The notes beneath the pieces are model-generated. The model did no database searches, was not told where the DNA came from, and saw only the letters and a program-made list of their open reading frames with translations. 64,000 nucleotides of DNA from Volvariella volvacea V23 (lineage: Eukaryota > Basidiomycota > Agaricomycetes > Agaricales > Pluteaceae), in contig KB722738.1 in the NCBI GenBank assembly GCA_000349905.1, forward strand, positions 2,014,269-2,078,268, written 5' to 3'. A program made the translations under genes and the position numbers. Position 1 is the stretch's first letter; each line of letters opens with the position of its first letter. Shown here in pieces: positions 24,313 through 36,122 of the stretch.

Positions 24313-25405
24313 ATGTTTTTGAGAGAGCACCGACATTGGGCATACGTCTGGATACCCCTTTTTGGCGCTGGTGTGTGGTTTGGTAAGTGATCCCGAATCA
24401 CGGAAATCCTTCTGTCACTGAAATCATCCATGTAACCATTTATCCAGCAACTCTACTAACGTTGATCATCGTCTGGGCTGCAAATGGGCACCCACGATAT
24501 CCTTCACAAGAAGGCAGTATAGCATATATTTCTGACGTTGGGGCGACCAACCTAAAACCGCTCTTCGTAACTGGGTGTAGCATCACCGCCGCAAGTTTCG
24601 TCCTTTCGCTGTTCATCGAACGGTGGCTGAGGCACTCGGGAAGGTGAGGTCTTTTCATCCGGATCAATTATAACCCCTTCCTAACTGAGACTATGACACC
24701 TATACGTCAATCACGACATCACAAACCATGCGTTGCTGCGTACCTTATGACATCGTATCATAAAATCCAAAAGACTCTTGCCCAACATGCGCAGGCGGGA
24801 GGTTGTGTTGAGCTGGCTCTCCATCCTTGGGTCCATCCTCGGCGGAGCTGGTCTTATCTTGCTATCGGTGTTTGACACGAGGCGCTTTGAAAGCCTACAC
24901 AGAGTGTTCTTGTTGGTGTTCATCATCGGCGTTGTGCTAAGCGCAGTCTTCACCATAGTGGAGGTACGTCATATCATATTAGGTATGCGTCCTAGTAAAA
25001 TACTCACACCAATTTTTGTTTGATGCAGTATCGGTGGATTAGCAGGGACTTCCACGGTGTAAGAGAACTCAAGATAGCCTACTTTGTCAAAGCAATCATC
25101 GCTGGCATTCTAATAGGACTGGCCATTGGGTTCGGTATTGCTTTGTACAAGGGAAGAAACGCTGGAGGTATGTCAAGCGCATCTCAAGCCGTGACGATAG
25201 TTTCTGATCCTGTGCCCAACTATCAGCTGTGCTTGAATGGATAATAGGGTTCGGGTTCACATTTTACATTCTCACCTTCGTATACGACCTCCGGCAATCG
25301 AAAGGAGCCATAAAACACACATACAATAGAGACCGGATCGAACCACACCCAACGAGACCAAATGCCTATGCACTTCGTGAACTTCCTCCCCGCGTCGTGG
25401 AGTAA
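24313..25405 (+). CDS. Frag1/DRAM/Sfk1 family membrane protein
   Basis: Five exons (24313-24382, 24448-24643, 24795-24963, 25029-25167, 25227-25405) join in phase to 250 residues. The translation has about six hydrophobic helices: HWAYVWIPLFGAGVWF continuing into TLLTLIIVWAA, LFVTGCSITAASFVLSLFI, LSWLSILGSILGGAGLILL, VFLLVFIIGVVLSAVFTIVE, AIIAGILIGLAIGFGIALY and WIIGFGFTFYILTFVY. The loop after the first helix (YISDVGATNLKPLFVTG) carries the ISD-G-KP signature typical of the Frag1/DRAM/Sfk1 family. Yeast Sfk1 acts at the plasma membrane in phosphoinositide and lipid asymmetry control, animal Frag1/PGAP2 in GPI-anchor remodelling and DRAM in autophagy. Which of these applies cannot be decided. 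The short C-terminus is polar and ends ELPPRVVE. Confidence 0.85.
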
Positions 25406-25704
25406 TTTCTGTGTTTTATGTGTATATATGTTCTGGGAACATTGCTGCATCCCTTATATATGTTAATGGACTGTCATAAATAATAGATTAGATAGTATTA
25501 AACTCAATTACCCTTCTTCATTCCTTTCCTTGGTTACACCCGGATTTGGACTAGCATTTGTCGCATTCAATCATCATTTCTATTAGTTATACATTTCACT
25601 TGTATCTGTATTGACTGGGTTCGGTAGTACAATAGGGTATCAATCTCTGACACGAGCTTGCATTCAAAAACAGTCTCATCTCACCCCATCAGTATCGTCT
25701 AGGT

Positions 25705-27417
25705 TTACAGATTAAGCTCCCTGTCAAGCTGCAACGCCAACTCCAAATCCTTATCTTCCTGAGCCTTCCTTCGCGCGGCCTCTTCTTCGGCATATCGATG
25801 CGCCAAAAGTCGATTTTCGTCTATAGTAGGTTTATGCTCTGGCTGCCTTGGTGGATAATTGGGTGGTGCAGAGTCCCATGGCTTAGGTGGCGTGACGGCC
25901 CTCTGTTCTGTTCTAGGAGGACTTGTGCTCGTGGCTCCGGGAGGAAGAGGCAATGGTGTTTGATAGCGAGCCAAAAGGTAGGGATCTGGCAAATTCTCCC
26001 TTTGTTGAGGCGGCGGTGGCGCTGGGGGTGGGCTGAATGGGCCCTGATATGGGGCTCTGTAGTCTGGAATAGCTGGTGTAGGGTTTCCACGGTATGGGTC
26101 ATTCTGTGGTTGTATAAACGGGGCCTGAGAATATGGTGTTTGCGCTGGTGATTGTATTGGAGGAATATCCACAGATGGTAATGGTACAGGGAATGAGAAC
26201 GAAACGGAAGGTGGCTCAGAGGGTGCAGGAGTGGGAGAAGGCCCCCAAGAGAACGGTGATGTAGCCGGAATTGGTGCGGTGTAGGAATGAACAGGGGGCG
26301 GGAGCGGTGTAAAACTAGTAGGGGGTGGTTCGGCACCAGGTATTGTGGGTAACCTCGGGGCACTTGTGGGATGAGATATGTAGGGATTTGGGGATGCGTG
26401 CGGGGATGTGTTGTGAGTATTGTTTATCGGCGGAGGAGAAGCCACAGTGTATTTATTGTGATCAGGAACGTGAGGTGGTTGGGGTCCAGGACGAGAGGAA
26501 TGAAGTGGTGCAGCGGGATTTCCACTTCCGGGACGCAAAAAGTTTGGTACATCTTGCGGTTGGCCACCAGAACTACCAGGTCGGTTCCCAGCCGCAGGTG
26601 CCAACGAACTGGGACGTGGAGGCGATATACCAGTCTCCGGGAGAGAGGGAAGTGGATAATCCGACTTGGAAGGAGGACGCGAGGACGGGCGGGATCCAGG
26701 CGGCGAGTTTGGGTGCAAATGTCCGTTACCAGCGGGTATCCGCGCCCCACTATTATGACCTCCATATCCTGAATTCGGACGCGGCCCTTGTTGGTAATTC
26801 TGCTGTGGCGGACGCGATAGCCGGGTTTCGGGTGCTAATTTAGAAGGTCGCCTCAACAAACCATTGTTGGGTAACGTGAGTGAACCTGAAGAGTACTTGG
26901 GTGCAGGAGCTGGACCAGAAGAGAAGAAAGTCATCTCTAAATAGACGTCACCGCGCGCAACTCCATCGATGGAGAGCGGTATCCAATCTAATCAATGCGG
27001 TTTGGATGAATGGAGGGCTAGGCGATGATCTAAGCGGATAACTCACCATCGAACTCCCCACTTTTGAGGGTGTCCACTACATCAACAGATCCCGTTCCCA
27101 AGTGATCATCGGATCGATGCTCCTTCGAGTAGCATGATACCTCCAGCTTTCTGTACTTGTCTCCAGTCGCTTTGAAGATTGGGAATCGGAGCTCTTCATC
27201 CCAAACCGGATGCTGACCGCCTTTCACGTCTACCTTTGTCTTTTGTTCTTTGCCTGGAATCGGGTCAATAATGGTACACAAGATATAAGCTAAAGAACAC
27301 ACCATTTAGAGTCACTTTGGCATAGACATCCTGCTTGTAAAATGAGTGCTTATCGATTAGGTTCTGCGCCTTGAGAACGACAACGACGAGGGTGCCGATC
27401 TCCTGATCTGAGGACAT
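25705..27417 (-). CDS. C2-domain protein with proline-rich tail, Inn1/Fic1-like
   Basis: Three exons on the minus strand (27417-27303, 27253-27047, 26987-25705) give 534 residues. Residues about 5-125 form a C2 domain (GTLVVVVLKAQNLIDKHSFY, then DVYAKVTLN, HPVWDEELRFPIF, and LGTGSVDVVDTL near the end). The remaining roughly 400 residues are rich in Pro, Ser and Gly with many PxxP motifs, potential SH3 ligands. The last 30 residues form a charged helix (AEEEAARRKAQEDKDLELAL) resembling a ubiquitin-interacting motif with Asp in place of Ser. An N-terminal C2 plus PxxP tail is the architecture of Inn1 of budding yeast and Fic1 of fission yeast, which bind F-BAR proteins Hof1/Cdc15 at the division site. 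The match is by architecture only. The acidic residues expected for Ca2+ binding are not obvious. Confidence 0.82.
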
Positions 27418-28483
27418 GGTGGTGTTGAGAAAAGAGTATGGCCAAGAAAGAATTAGTAGAAGAGGTCATATACTAACAAGGGCAGTGACGCTGCTGTAAC
27501 GCGGCACAGCGCCCAGTGTCACTGCCATTGATCCGCTTGCAACACAATCAGCATGCCAAATCCACACGACGCCGAGTACACAATTTCAGCACCAACATCC
27601 CTGCGCATACCAGCGCAACTTCAGGGTACGAGGTCGCACGCAAGGCTGCGGGAGAGGGTCAGATAGCACTTGGTCATCTGGGCGGTGACGCCGACCAGGT
27701 CGAGTCTGCTGAAACCGAGTTCTCGGGCTACCAGGCACGCTCGATTGATGGTTCTTCACCTGCCATCATAGATCTCAGCATCGCTTGGACACGGATTCAA
27801 GCTCATCATAGATAGATTTGCTCGAATCAGGCAGATATAGAAACCTCAAAACCGGCAGCTGGGCATGAGCAGCCTGTCTGATTCGAGTCCAAATGCTCGA
27901 GCGGAACACAAAATTTGCAACAGCACATCCCTGTACTATCTATAGCGGGGTCGCGTCGATGACTGTTTACGCTGTAAATGTAATGGCGGCGAGCTGTGCA
28001 GCTGCGGTTGCTTTTCGCAATGCACGAGTACGAGGTGAGCTACTCCACTTGTTAGGCAGATCAGCACAGCTGCTACAGCTTTGGAGTAACAACCCGCTCC
28101 AGACTCCTAGGAATTATTTTACCCAATGATCTATTTGAATCAACTGCGTGTTCAAATGAAAGATGAGAGGAGAGGGACCTGACTAGCATTCTGATGTATC
28201 TCATCACTCGTGTTGCTGCCTCAGATACTTGGCAAGAGTGCCCAAGTTTCTTGAGAATTCTCGTCGAGCATGAGGAGTCCAAGGTAGTTCTTGCGGACTG
28301 CGCGTACCTTCAGCAGGTATTAGCATCGACATCTTACTTACCAATCGTAGTCACAGCTACGGAGACAGGAGTTTCATCACGAAATGGGATTACGACAATA
28401 AACGAGCAGAAAGAGCACCAACAATACTAACAGCAAGATATCCACTACTAATACATAACGATAGATAGCAAACGACGAACGTC
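27418..28483. other. Intergenic region
   Basis: About 1.07 kb between the divergent upstream end of the C2 gene and the 3' end of the partial siderophore synthetase. No gene, RNA or repeat is recognised. The first 150 bases should include the promoter of the C2 gene (minus strand). Confidence 0.4.
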
Positions 28484-29444
28484 TCAAACCATGGCCCTCA
28501 ATGTCGTTGAATACGTCCCATCTTCTGGTTCATATAGAATCATATTGGGAACGTCACTGTAAACCATCTGCCAGATACTCGTCAGCTGCAAGTCTCTCAA
28601 AACAAATTCAACACTTACATCCCGGTATAAATCCTGAATGCGCATCCGCAGCAAGCTCTTCGACGTCACCAGCTTACTTTCGGGAGCAAGCCAACACTTG
28701 AACGTAGGGTGATCCTCAGGAATATTGTTACGAAGATGCCTTCTCAGCAACCTCCATCCGATGCCATTCGAGTGCAATCCCAATACCCGAATCAGACGCT
28801 GTAGGTGGTTGTGAACGAATGTGTGGTAGAACTTGGGGAATGTCTCTTCATACGTTCCCGTCACGACACAATGAGACGGAAGGAATGCGAAATCAATGCC
28901 CGTTGACTGCTTCAACGTCGCTGGGTGAACTCGAATGCCGCCAAGGTCCCGTACAATAAACCCTAGGATTTGCCCTGTCTTGGTATCGTAACGCATTAGA
29001 ACATTCTGCGCGTGAGCTTCAAATGCCAGTCCGTTCTGCAGAAGTGGTGGCAAAAGTGCCTCGCATGCAATGCGGATATACCTAGTGGAACACTTAGTCT
29101 TATGAGGAATTAAAAGTCGTATTATACTTACCTGTCCAGGAAAGCGATGCGTTTCTCCTTTGTATCCAAACCAAACACATACTCAACCGCCGAGACGCCT
29201 TTCGGTGCACCGGCATGATCCATCTCCAAGAGTGCCGCACAAACAACCACCCCTTCATCCGGTTTAGGTTGGTATTCCTCCCGCAGAACGACGGAAAAGT
29301 GTTTCGCTACATCCGGCGGGACGTTACGGTACACAGCGCTATGCGGTTCAAGCTCCACCTTGAGTATTTCAGGATTAATATGAAGTTTTGGAACAACTTC
29401 AGCAGAGAACCGTGGCCCAAACGTTGCAGTGAAGTGTGAAATGG
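28484..29444 (-). CDS. NIS siderophore synthetase (IucA/IucC family), 3' half only
   Basis: Partial gene on the minus strand running into the N gap. Visible exons are 29444-29132 (5' end lost in the gap), 29081-28619 and 28567-28484. The protein matches the C-terminal half of the complete copy at 30874-33141: FGPRFSAEVVP, YVFGLDTKEKRIAFLDR, AFEAHAQNVLMRY, GFIVRDLGGIRVHPATLK and LHSNGIGWRLLRRHLR. Exon structure is conserved: the large exon is 463 bp in both copies. Family enzymes use ATP to adenylate a carboxylate such as citrate and condense it with an amine or alcohol to build siderophores without an NRPS. The N-terminal ATP-binding half with GHPxHP is not seen between the gap and the next gene, so it is either inside the gap or absent. 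The last intron (51 bases) has no stop in frame. Confidence 0.85.
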
Positions 29445-29544
29445 NNNNNNNNNNNNNNNNNNNNNNNNNNNNNNNNNNNNNNNNNNNNNNNNNNNNNNNN
29501 NNNNNNNNNNNNNNNNNNNNNNNNNNNNNNNNNNNNNNNNNNNN
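29445..29544. other. Assembly gap of 100 N
   Basis: A run of exactly 100 N. Such round numbers are normally placeholders, so the true length is unknown. It interrupts the 5' part of the partial siderophore synthetase just upstream of the FGPRFSAEVV segment. Two similar genes next to each other may have prevented assembly here. Confidence 0.98.
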
Positions 29545-30873
29545 TTTTTGGAATCTGGCGTAAGGGGGTTTTATCTCAGCACTGCAAGAGGCCAGAATCA
29601 ATGATTGTCCAAAATTGTTATATCTTGGCGGAGAAACTGTAACCCTTTAGATAATGCGAAGCTGGACCGCTTAAGCGTGGTATACTGGGTCGGTGCGTGA
29701 ATGAATCGGTGCGATGGAGTCTCCCGCAAACGAACGTTCGCTTTAGGGACCCTGTGAGTTAATTGAGACATTGGAAATGCTTACTGTAACCTTCAATTAG
29801 TTCAGCTCGAAAATGGTTACAATGGCCCATTTCGACTTTAAAAGCCACCGGTTCGCGTTGATGAGATCCCATGGAGCAGAAAATCTGTGATCGGATGTGC
29901 GTGTCATTGTTACCAGATCTATCCATTCCGGGGTTTGAATAAGAGGCTGCGGAGGGTAAAACTAGCCACAAACTCACTGTATTCCGCCGAGCCATTGTTG
30001 GACTTAGACGAGTAGAGCCGTTAAACCTGACGGCAAATATTTAGCACAGTGTCCCTCCTGAATGCACATCTGACCAGTGAGCCAACACATTGGCCACTAC
30101 CGAACCTGTTTGCGAATATAACTACATCTGGTGTGGGTACACTGCGAGCCATCGGTGCAACCGCGGCTTCCAAAGTGCCACAAAACGCTCATGACACGAC
30201 ACATTTCTCTTGCGAACAGCCTAGAAACAAGAAAACTATCACCGAACACCGAAAAAGCAATGACAGAGGTCCACACACACGCCCTGTGAGAGATGGTTTT
30301 AGCCTAGGTCAACGATATCGACGAATGAGAGTGGAGGTATATCAAAGCACGACGTAGACATACCCCATCTGAGGTACGTGTTGCGGAAGTATCTAGAATA
30401 GAGGTCCAATGAGCGTCATCCTTTTACTAACGGATGATGGAAGCCGTGCAGCTAGGCACAGTACTTGGAAACCTCTGATGTCTGGTTCAATACATGAACG
30501 CCATTCATTACCCGCAGAGCGAGCTTCCCGGAAACGAAGACGATAAGCCCACATATCCGTTATCGTACGGCGCTGGCACATGTCCGGAAGCAGATGGCAG
30601 AGCTCCCAGGACCAGGACAAACGAAAGGGTGCGGCTGAGCCCTCTTTGAATTGAACGTTTGCAACCAAGAACCTCAAAACAGGAACAAGAATGCGCGGAT
30701 GAGAAATTGAAAGAACAGGATTGGCTAATCAATCGCGTGTTTGTATTTCAACTCCGAGGTTTGACAGGGGAGATGGACAAACAAGGAATGTAGTAGTACA
30801 GAAGGAACGCTGACACCGCTGCGCCAACAACTCCCATCTCATCCTTAACACCGAGCATTTCACATAGAGCATA
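29545..30873. other. Region between gap and complete siderophore gene
   Basis: About 1.33 kb with no supportable gene. I looked here specifically for the N-terminal half of the partial synthetase (GHPxHP, KxR, ATP-binding segments) on the minus strand and did not find it. Reading frames are short and lack motifs. Confidence 0.4.
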
Positions 30874-33141
30874 TCACGGGAAAGCTTTGACCCCTTCGTA
30901 GAGGATTAAATTAGGGAAAGGCCCGTGCAAGTGCTAGATTCACGGTCGAAAACAGAGAATCAGCGAAAAAGTCACTCACGGCAGTAGTCTAGACTGTGAA
31001 CTCACGAATCTGTACATTCCAGACATCCTCATCCGCATAAAGCATTTCCCAGGGAATGTTTTCCTCTCTGGTAAAAGCCAAGCGTCATACAAGGGATGGT
31101 CATGGGGAATCGCCTCTCTGAGGTGCTTCCTCACAACACCCCATCCGACCCCATTATAATGCAGCCCCAAAATTCTGATGAGCTGCTGGAGGTGGTTATG
31201 GAACATTGTGTGGTACATTCGAGTGTAGACCTCATCAACGGTTTCAGTGACTGTCGAATGGCCGGCGAGGAAATCGAGTTCCACTCCTGTCGAGCGTTTG
31301 AGCGTCTCGGGGTGTACCTTGATTCCACCAAAGTCGCGGATAATAAACCCACGGAGCTCCTTTGTAACTAGGTCAAATCGAGCGACGCAATTTTGAGGAT
31401 GGCATTCAAAGGCCACGCCGTTGTGGATGACAGAAGGTAGGAAGGCCTCAAAATAAACCTTTACAAACCTATAGAGACGGGTCAGAATCAAGACGAGAAG
31501 GGCATTGAAAATGCTGCACCTGTCCAACCACTGAGTGCGCTTCTGCTCCGTGTCGAGCCCAAAGACTCTTATAACCGCAGGGATATGGCCATCCTTGCCA
31601 CTGTGTCCACTCTCCACCAGCGCAGTGCAAACAATCAGGCGCTCACCTCGCTCTTCGCTATTGAGTTCATATGCCTCTCGAATAATAGCCGCACAATGCT
31701 TTGCAACTTCTCCATCCGGGTGCGTATGTACAACGCTTGCGAGTTCTTTGGCAACTGTGACGACGTCCGGATTCAATGTGAGTGCTGGAACAACTTGCGC
31801 CGAAAAACGAGGTCCAAGGTATGCGGATGCAGGAGAGATGGTCCTCACAGCAGAGGTGAGCTTAATTCCGACTCCAAGCTTGAGTGATAGGTTGTGGTAT
31901 ACACCTGGAACAATCACAGAGCTGGGAAGCGTCAATCCATATTTCTATGCGTTAAAGGCGATTGAATAAGTACCGAATACTTTGTTGTGCAGATAGATCA
32001 ACATTGAAGATTTCTGGGTATATTATCGCCTCGGGAAATTTGTCTTGGACATGATATATCTGGAGCTCATGAACTGGCACGACCACGTATCCGTCTTGGG
32101 CCCGGAGTGGCTGACCAGCTCTCGTGGATGCCATCTCTACGATAGGTCGCAAGAGTTTTTCAAAATCATACGTAATCTTCAGATTGCCCTTAGGGATTGA
32201 AACAAAGCGTAACTTGGGGTGGTACAGATCAAAGTCTCCTGGTTGAATATCGGGTATCGGTGGCAAGAAGAATCTAGTCTTATGCATCTAAGAATTATTG
32301 TCAATGAAGAGTAAATAACCCAGCTCTTTTTCCTTACTGGATGTGTTGGATGCCCCTCCACTATTGACTGCTCCCAAATAACACTAGGGTCTGCGAAGGA
32401 AGGCGCAGGAGGAGGATGCTGGTATGAATATGCTAGAAAAAGTCAGCAGTATTCGATAACCGGAAATATGGACTCACTCTGCCACTTGACTGCACTAGAG
32501 AATTCATTCCCAATCTCTTTGATGAGCGGAGGTTCTAGGTGGTGATCATTCGCAAAGCGCTCCCATATGCTAAGAGGGTCTTCAACGGGACTGAGCCTTG
32601 CTTGTGCGGATATCGCCCACCCCGGGGTGGATAGTAACCGAAGGATTGAAGCACAGAGGTCTTTGTGCTAAGAGCTATCAGTGGAAGTAAGCGCAACAAT
32701 ACTTGGACCTACCTGATTCTCTCCCGATCCAAATTCAAGTATCAACGGCATCATGTCCATGGGGTCCAAAAGACCGATCTCTATCCCTCTTGTATCCTTT
32801 CCATCGTGCTTGAAAACCGGGGTATGCAGCAGCGGGATGACAGCCAGAATTTGTAGGTCCGTATAAGGCTCTGATGATGGCTCCTTGGACGAGACCTCTC
32901 CATTCAATACGACAGCCACGCCTGTAGCTTCGAATCCCTCAAGAGGGAAGTAAAGCGCGCGAACGAGGGACTCGGTTACGAGACACGAAAGGAGACGAGC
33001 ACTTGTCGCGAACACTGCTCGTCTGTGCGGGTCGAGATGGGATAACCGCAGGGCGGGGCTCAGCATCCCCTGGTCTGCAGCGTTCGGGGCAGCGTCCGCT
33101 GAGGCCAAGTAGTTGAAAATCTTCCAGATGAGCCCTGCCAT
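30874..33141 (-). CDS. NIS siderophore synthetase (IucA/IucC family), complete
   Basis: Seven exons on the minus strand (33141-32713, 32667-32478, 32432-32338, 32287-31974, 31921-31520, 31468-31006, 30933-30874) join in phase to 650 residues, the usual family size. Early helices read FATSARLLSCLVTESLVRAL. The signature EGHPTHPMHKTR lies at about residues 232-243, where exons 3 and 4 join. Further motifs are KLTSAVRTISP, GPRFSAQVVP, the active-site segment AFECHPQN (about 496-503) and RDFGG (about 521-525), then IRILGLHYNGVGW. The last exon (FPNLILYEGVKAFP) was found by its match to the neighbouring copy (VPNMILYEPEDG). Such enzymes join a polycarboxylate to an amine or alcohol using ATP, as in aerobactin or rhizoferrin synthesis. 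No signal peptide is seen, so it is probably cytosolic. The product cannot be predicted, and no transporter or tailoring gene is adjacent. Confidence 0.9.
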
Positions 33142-33407
33142 TCAGGTTGCTGGGTGTAGAATGGGGCGAAACGGGTGGAGAAAGGGTGCTGAGAGCAGTG
33201 CGGCATGTGGATCGAGTCGAGTTGAAATCCCAGGCCCAGGCGGACATAATCCAGTTGATTAATCGTTATCTACATCCCTTATCTTATCTGAGTCGCCGGG
33301 GTCCAAACCGGCAATCACCCAGATTTCCGGCCCGAATCAGCTCGTTCCTCCACCCCATCGTGCAACTGCATACCGCAAAAATTTGATTCCCATTCCCACT
33401 GTTCGTA
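33142..33407. promoter_or_regulatory. Shared divergent promoter region
   Basis: 266 bp separate the start of the siderophore synthetase (minus) from the start of DBP6 (plus). Both genes must take their core promoters from this stretch. I could not identify a convincing GATA-type iron-regulator site (HGATAR clusters) or a clear TATA box. Confidence 0.5.
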
Positions 33408-36122
33408 ATGGAGACATCAGCTGCCCCTGCAGCATCAGATCAGTCCAAGGTATGCTCTATCCATAATGTGGCAGGGCATCTGGGCCAAAATTCCCAACAC
33501 TCAGTTTGGAGCAGGCCAAAACAAAAGCGAAGCAACGGTACTTGCGGCGCAAGAAGGACAGACGAAAACAGAGGAAGTCTCAGAAGAAGACAGAGGATGG
33601 AGGAAAGCCCGAGGAGGATGGAGGTCTCGATGAAGGAAGTGGTGGGAGTGGGGAAGAGCAGGTGTCGGAAAGGGAGGACGTCCACAAAATAGTAGTGGAT
33701 GAACCGGAGGAGGCACCTGGACTACCAGAAAAGAAGCAAAAGGATGAGCGAAAGAAACCTAAGCGACCAAAGAAACGCCAAAAGACGGCTGAACCAGAAG
33801 AGGATGTGGCCATGGCAGATGCTGAAGAGGCACAGCCTGAGGACGCTATGCTAGTGGAGGACCCCACTCCGGAAGATACTCTAGCGAAAACACCACCTCC
33901 ACCAGCCGCGTTACCGGCCTTCCCTCTACCTCGCATTCCGAACGCACCCACGAAAGCTGATCTTGCCCTCCTTGGCCTTGACAAGGCGCTCGTGGACGCA
34001 GACATTATTGATCCGAGCTATGTTCTTCCAATACCTCCCGGAGAAGCTGATCCCACCACTCATCTGAGTGAGCGAATGAAGAAACGTCTTGCTGATCTCG
34101 GTATCACCGAATTATTTGCGGGTATGCCTCGTCGTCTGCTCGACTTTCCTCCGTACTGACGGCGTTTATGATTCCCGAGGATAGTTCAGACAGCTTTGCT
34201 ACCATTCTTACTGCCTTCAAACCCGCTTGACAGGCTGCTGTATCAGCCATTCAACCCTCCCCGCGATGTCTGTGTTTCGGCGCCAACAGGAAGCGGAAAA
34301 ACTCTGGCGTATGTTCTCCCTATTGTCGAGGTACGCACGTCTCCAGCGAAGAACGTAGTCGTTTCAGCTCACAAATATTGGATAGCTTTTGTCATCGCGG
34401 ATAGTGACGCGTCTACGGGCTCTGATCGTTCTACCTACGCGTGATCTTGTCACACAAGTGCGGGAGATATTCGAAGCTGTAGGGAAGGGACGCGGACTCA
34501 AGGTTGGTGAGGCATACCCCGCGTGGACTTGAAATGAACTTTGTCGCAGATAGGTACCGCGACTGGTCAACACTCGTTCGCGCATGAACAGGCCCAGCTG
34601 GTTGGTGATACAACTACCAAGTAATTCCCATTAGCATTTTTCTGCACCTGATCACTCAACCAATCCATAGGCTCGTAGGTGGATCGAGTAAAGTTGACAT
34701 ACTTATCTGCACACCTGGTCGACTAATAGACCACCTCAGTGGCACTCCCAACTTCTCATTACAGCACCTACGATTCTTGGTATGTTGTTCTGCTTCAAGA
34801 TTCTGCATCTCACTGACGGCTTCCAGGTCATTGATGAAGCCGACCGCCTCCTTGCCCAGTCATTCCAAGACTGGCTAGCCCAAGTACTTGCCGCAACCCG
34901 TCCCACTCCCAAATCCACTGCCAACACAGTACCAGATACTCACCCCCATCCTCTTCTCGACCCATCAATATCATTATACCCTGACGCTGTCGCGCCAGCG
35001 TTCTCCTATCTCCTCCCTTACCCGGACGTTCCCGATCTCACCGCCATGGTGACAGAAAGAAAAGAAAGCTCATGTCAGAAACTCCTCTTTTCCGCGACTC
35101 TCACCAGAGACCCCGGTAAAATTGCTGCTTTGGACTTGAGGGATCCAAAGTATTTCGTCGTCCAAGGTTCAAACCCAGACTCGCAATTACCTGGTGTATT
35201 AAACGTGGTGATGGAGAAATTCACTATGCCTGCTACGTTATCCGTAAGTTCAATTTTTCTCGACCAGCAGCGGCTGACATGGACTCTGGTTGATACTACT
35301 ATCGTGCTGAATAGGAACACATGATTATATGCGAACCGTCCCAGAAACCCCTTGTGTTCTTCCATCTCGTACTCTCCCACCAAGTTATCAACGCCTTGGT
35401 GTTCACAAAATCAGCAGAATCAACATCTCGTCTCGTCAAGCTTTTTGAATTTTTCGAACGAGCGAGGTTGGCTGGCGCAGCGTCAAGTGCTAACCAAAAG
35501 AACGGCCAAGGAGAGGATATGGACGTGGACACTCTGGGCCCGACAAAGCAAATTGTCGTGCGGTCATATTCCAGTGACTTATCCGCAAGTGAGAGGAAGA
35601 GCATTTTGGATAAATTCAAAGCACAAGAGGTTCAGATGTATGTCCCTATTGTCGCTTCTTATTAATGCATGCTGCTCACTTGCTCGATTTTGTAATGTTA
35701 GACTCGTTTGCTCCGACCTAATCTCCCGTGGCATAGATATAAGCCATGTTTCACATGTTGTCAGTTACGACGTTCCGGTCGACATGAGAAAATACGTTCA
35801 TCGTGTTGGACGAACTGCTCGTGCTGGGAGACATGGCGACGCTTGGACCTTGGTCGAAGAGCAAGAGGTGCACTCATGTTTTCTTTGCCGTGTAGCTGGT
35901 GGCTTATGACGGAACTGTAGGCGCGATATTTCAAAAACATGCTCAAGGAAGCTGAGCATATTGAGAACGTCAACCGTATGAGGATTGGTGAAAAGGACCT
36001 GAGCCCGTTGACTGGATTCTACCAGGTATGAGGTGTTTTGTTATTGGTCAAATCGATTCACTTATCGACCTGTGAAACTCCAGACGGCGTTGGATGATCT
36101 GAAGGATGCATATACAAAGTAG
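33408..36122 (+). CDS. DBP6: ATP-dependent RNA helicase DBP6 (DEAD-box, 60S biogenesis)
   Basis: Eleven exons (33408-33449, 33512-34121, 34185-34330, 34386-34502, 34550-34620, 34671-34779, 34827-35243, 35315-35637, 35702-35867, 35921-36025, 36084-36122) join in phase to 714 residues. An acidic/lysine-rich N-terminus of about 180 residues precedes the helicase core. Motifs seen: APTGSGKT (about 250-257), PTRDL (283-287), [13 protein letters not shown] (368-371), [26 protein letters not shown] and [10 protein letters not shown]. The long insert between DEAD and SAT, the acidic N-terminus and the [10 protein letters not shown] tail fit the Dbp6/DDX51 subfamily, which acts in the nucleolus in early 60S ribosomal subunit assembly. 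Two introns split the segment between motif I and the DEAD box into small exons (71-117 bp). Exon 2 acceptor (33511) is the least certain; it was chosen to keep phase. Confidence 0.92.

Noticed and set aside
25320..25350. Another B-box-like match on the minus strand (GGTTCGATCCGG)
   Set aside because: It lies in the last coding exon of the Frag1/DRAM/Sfk1 gene and no cloverleaf forms.
28484..33141. A full siderophore biosynthetic cluster
   Set aside because: No monooxygenase, acyltransferase, transporter or reductase gene lies between or beside the two synthetases in this window.
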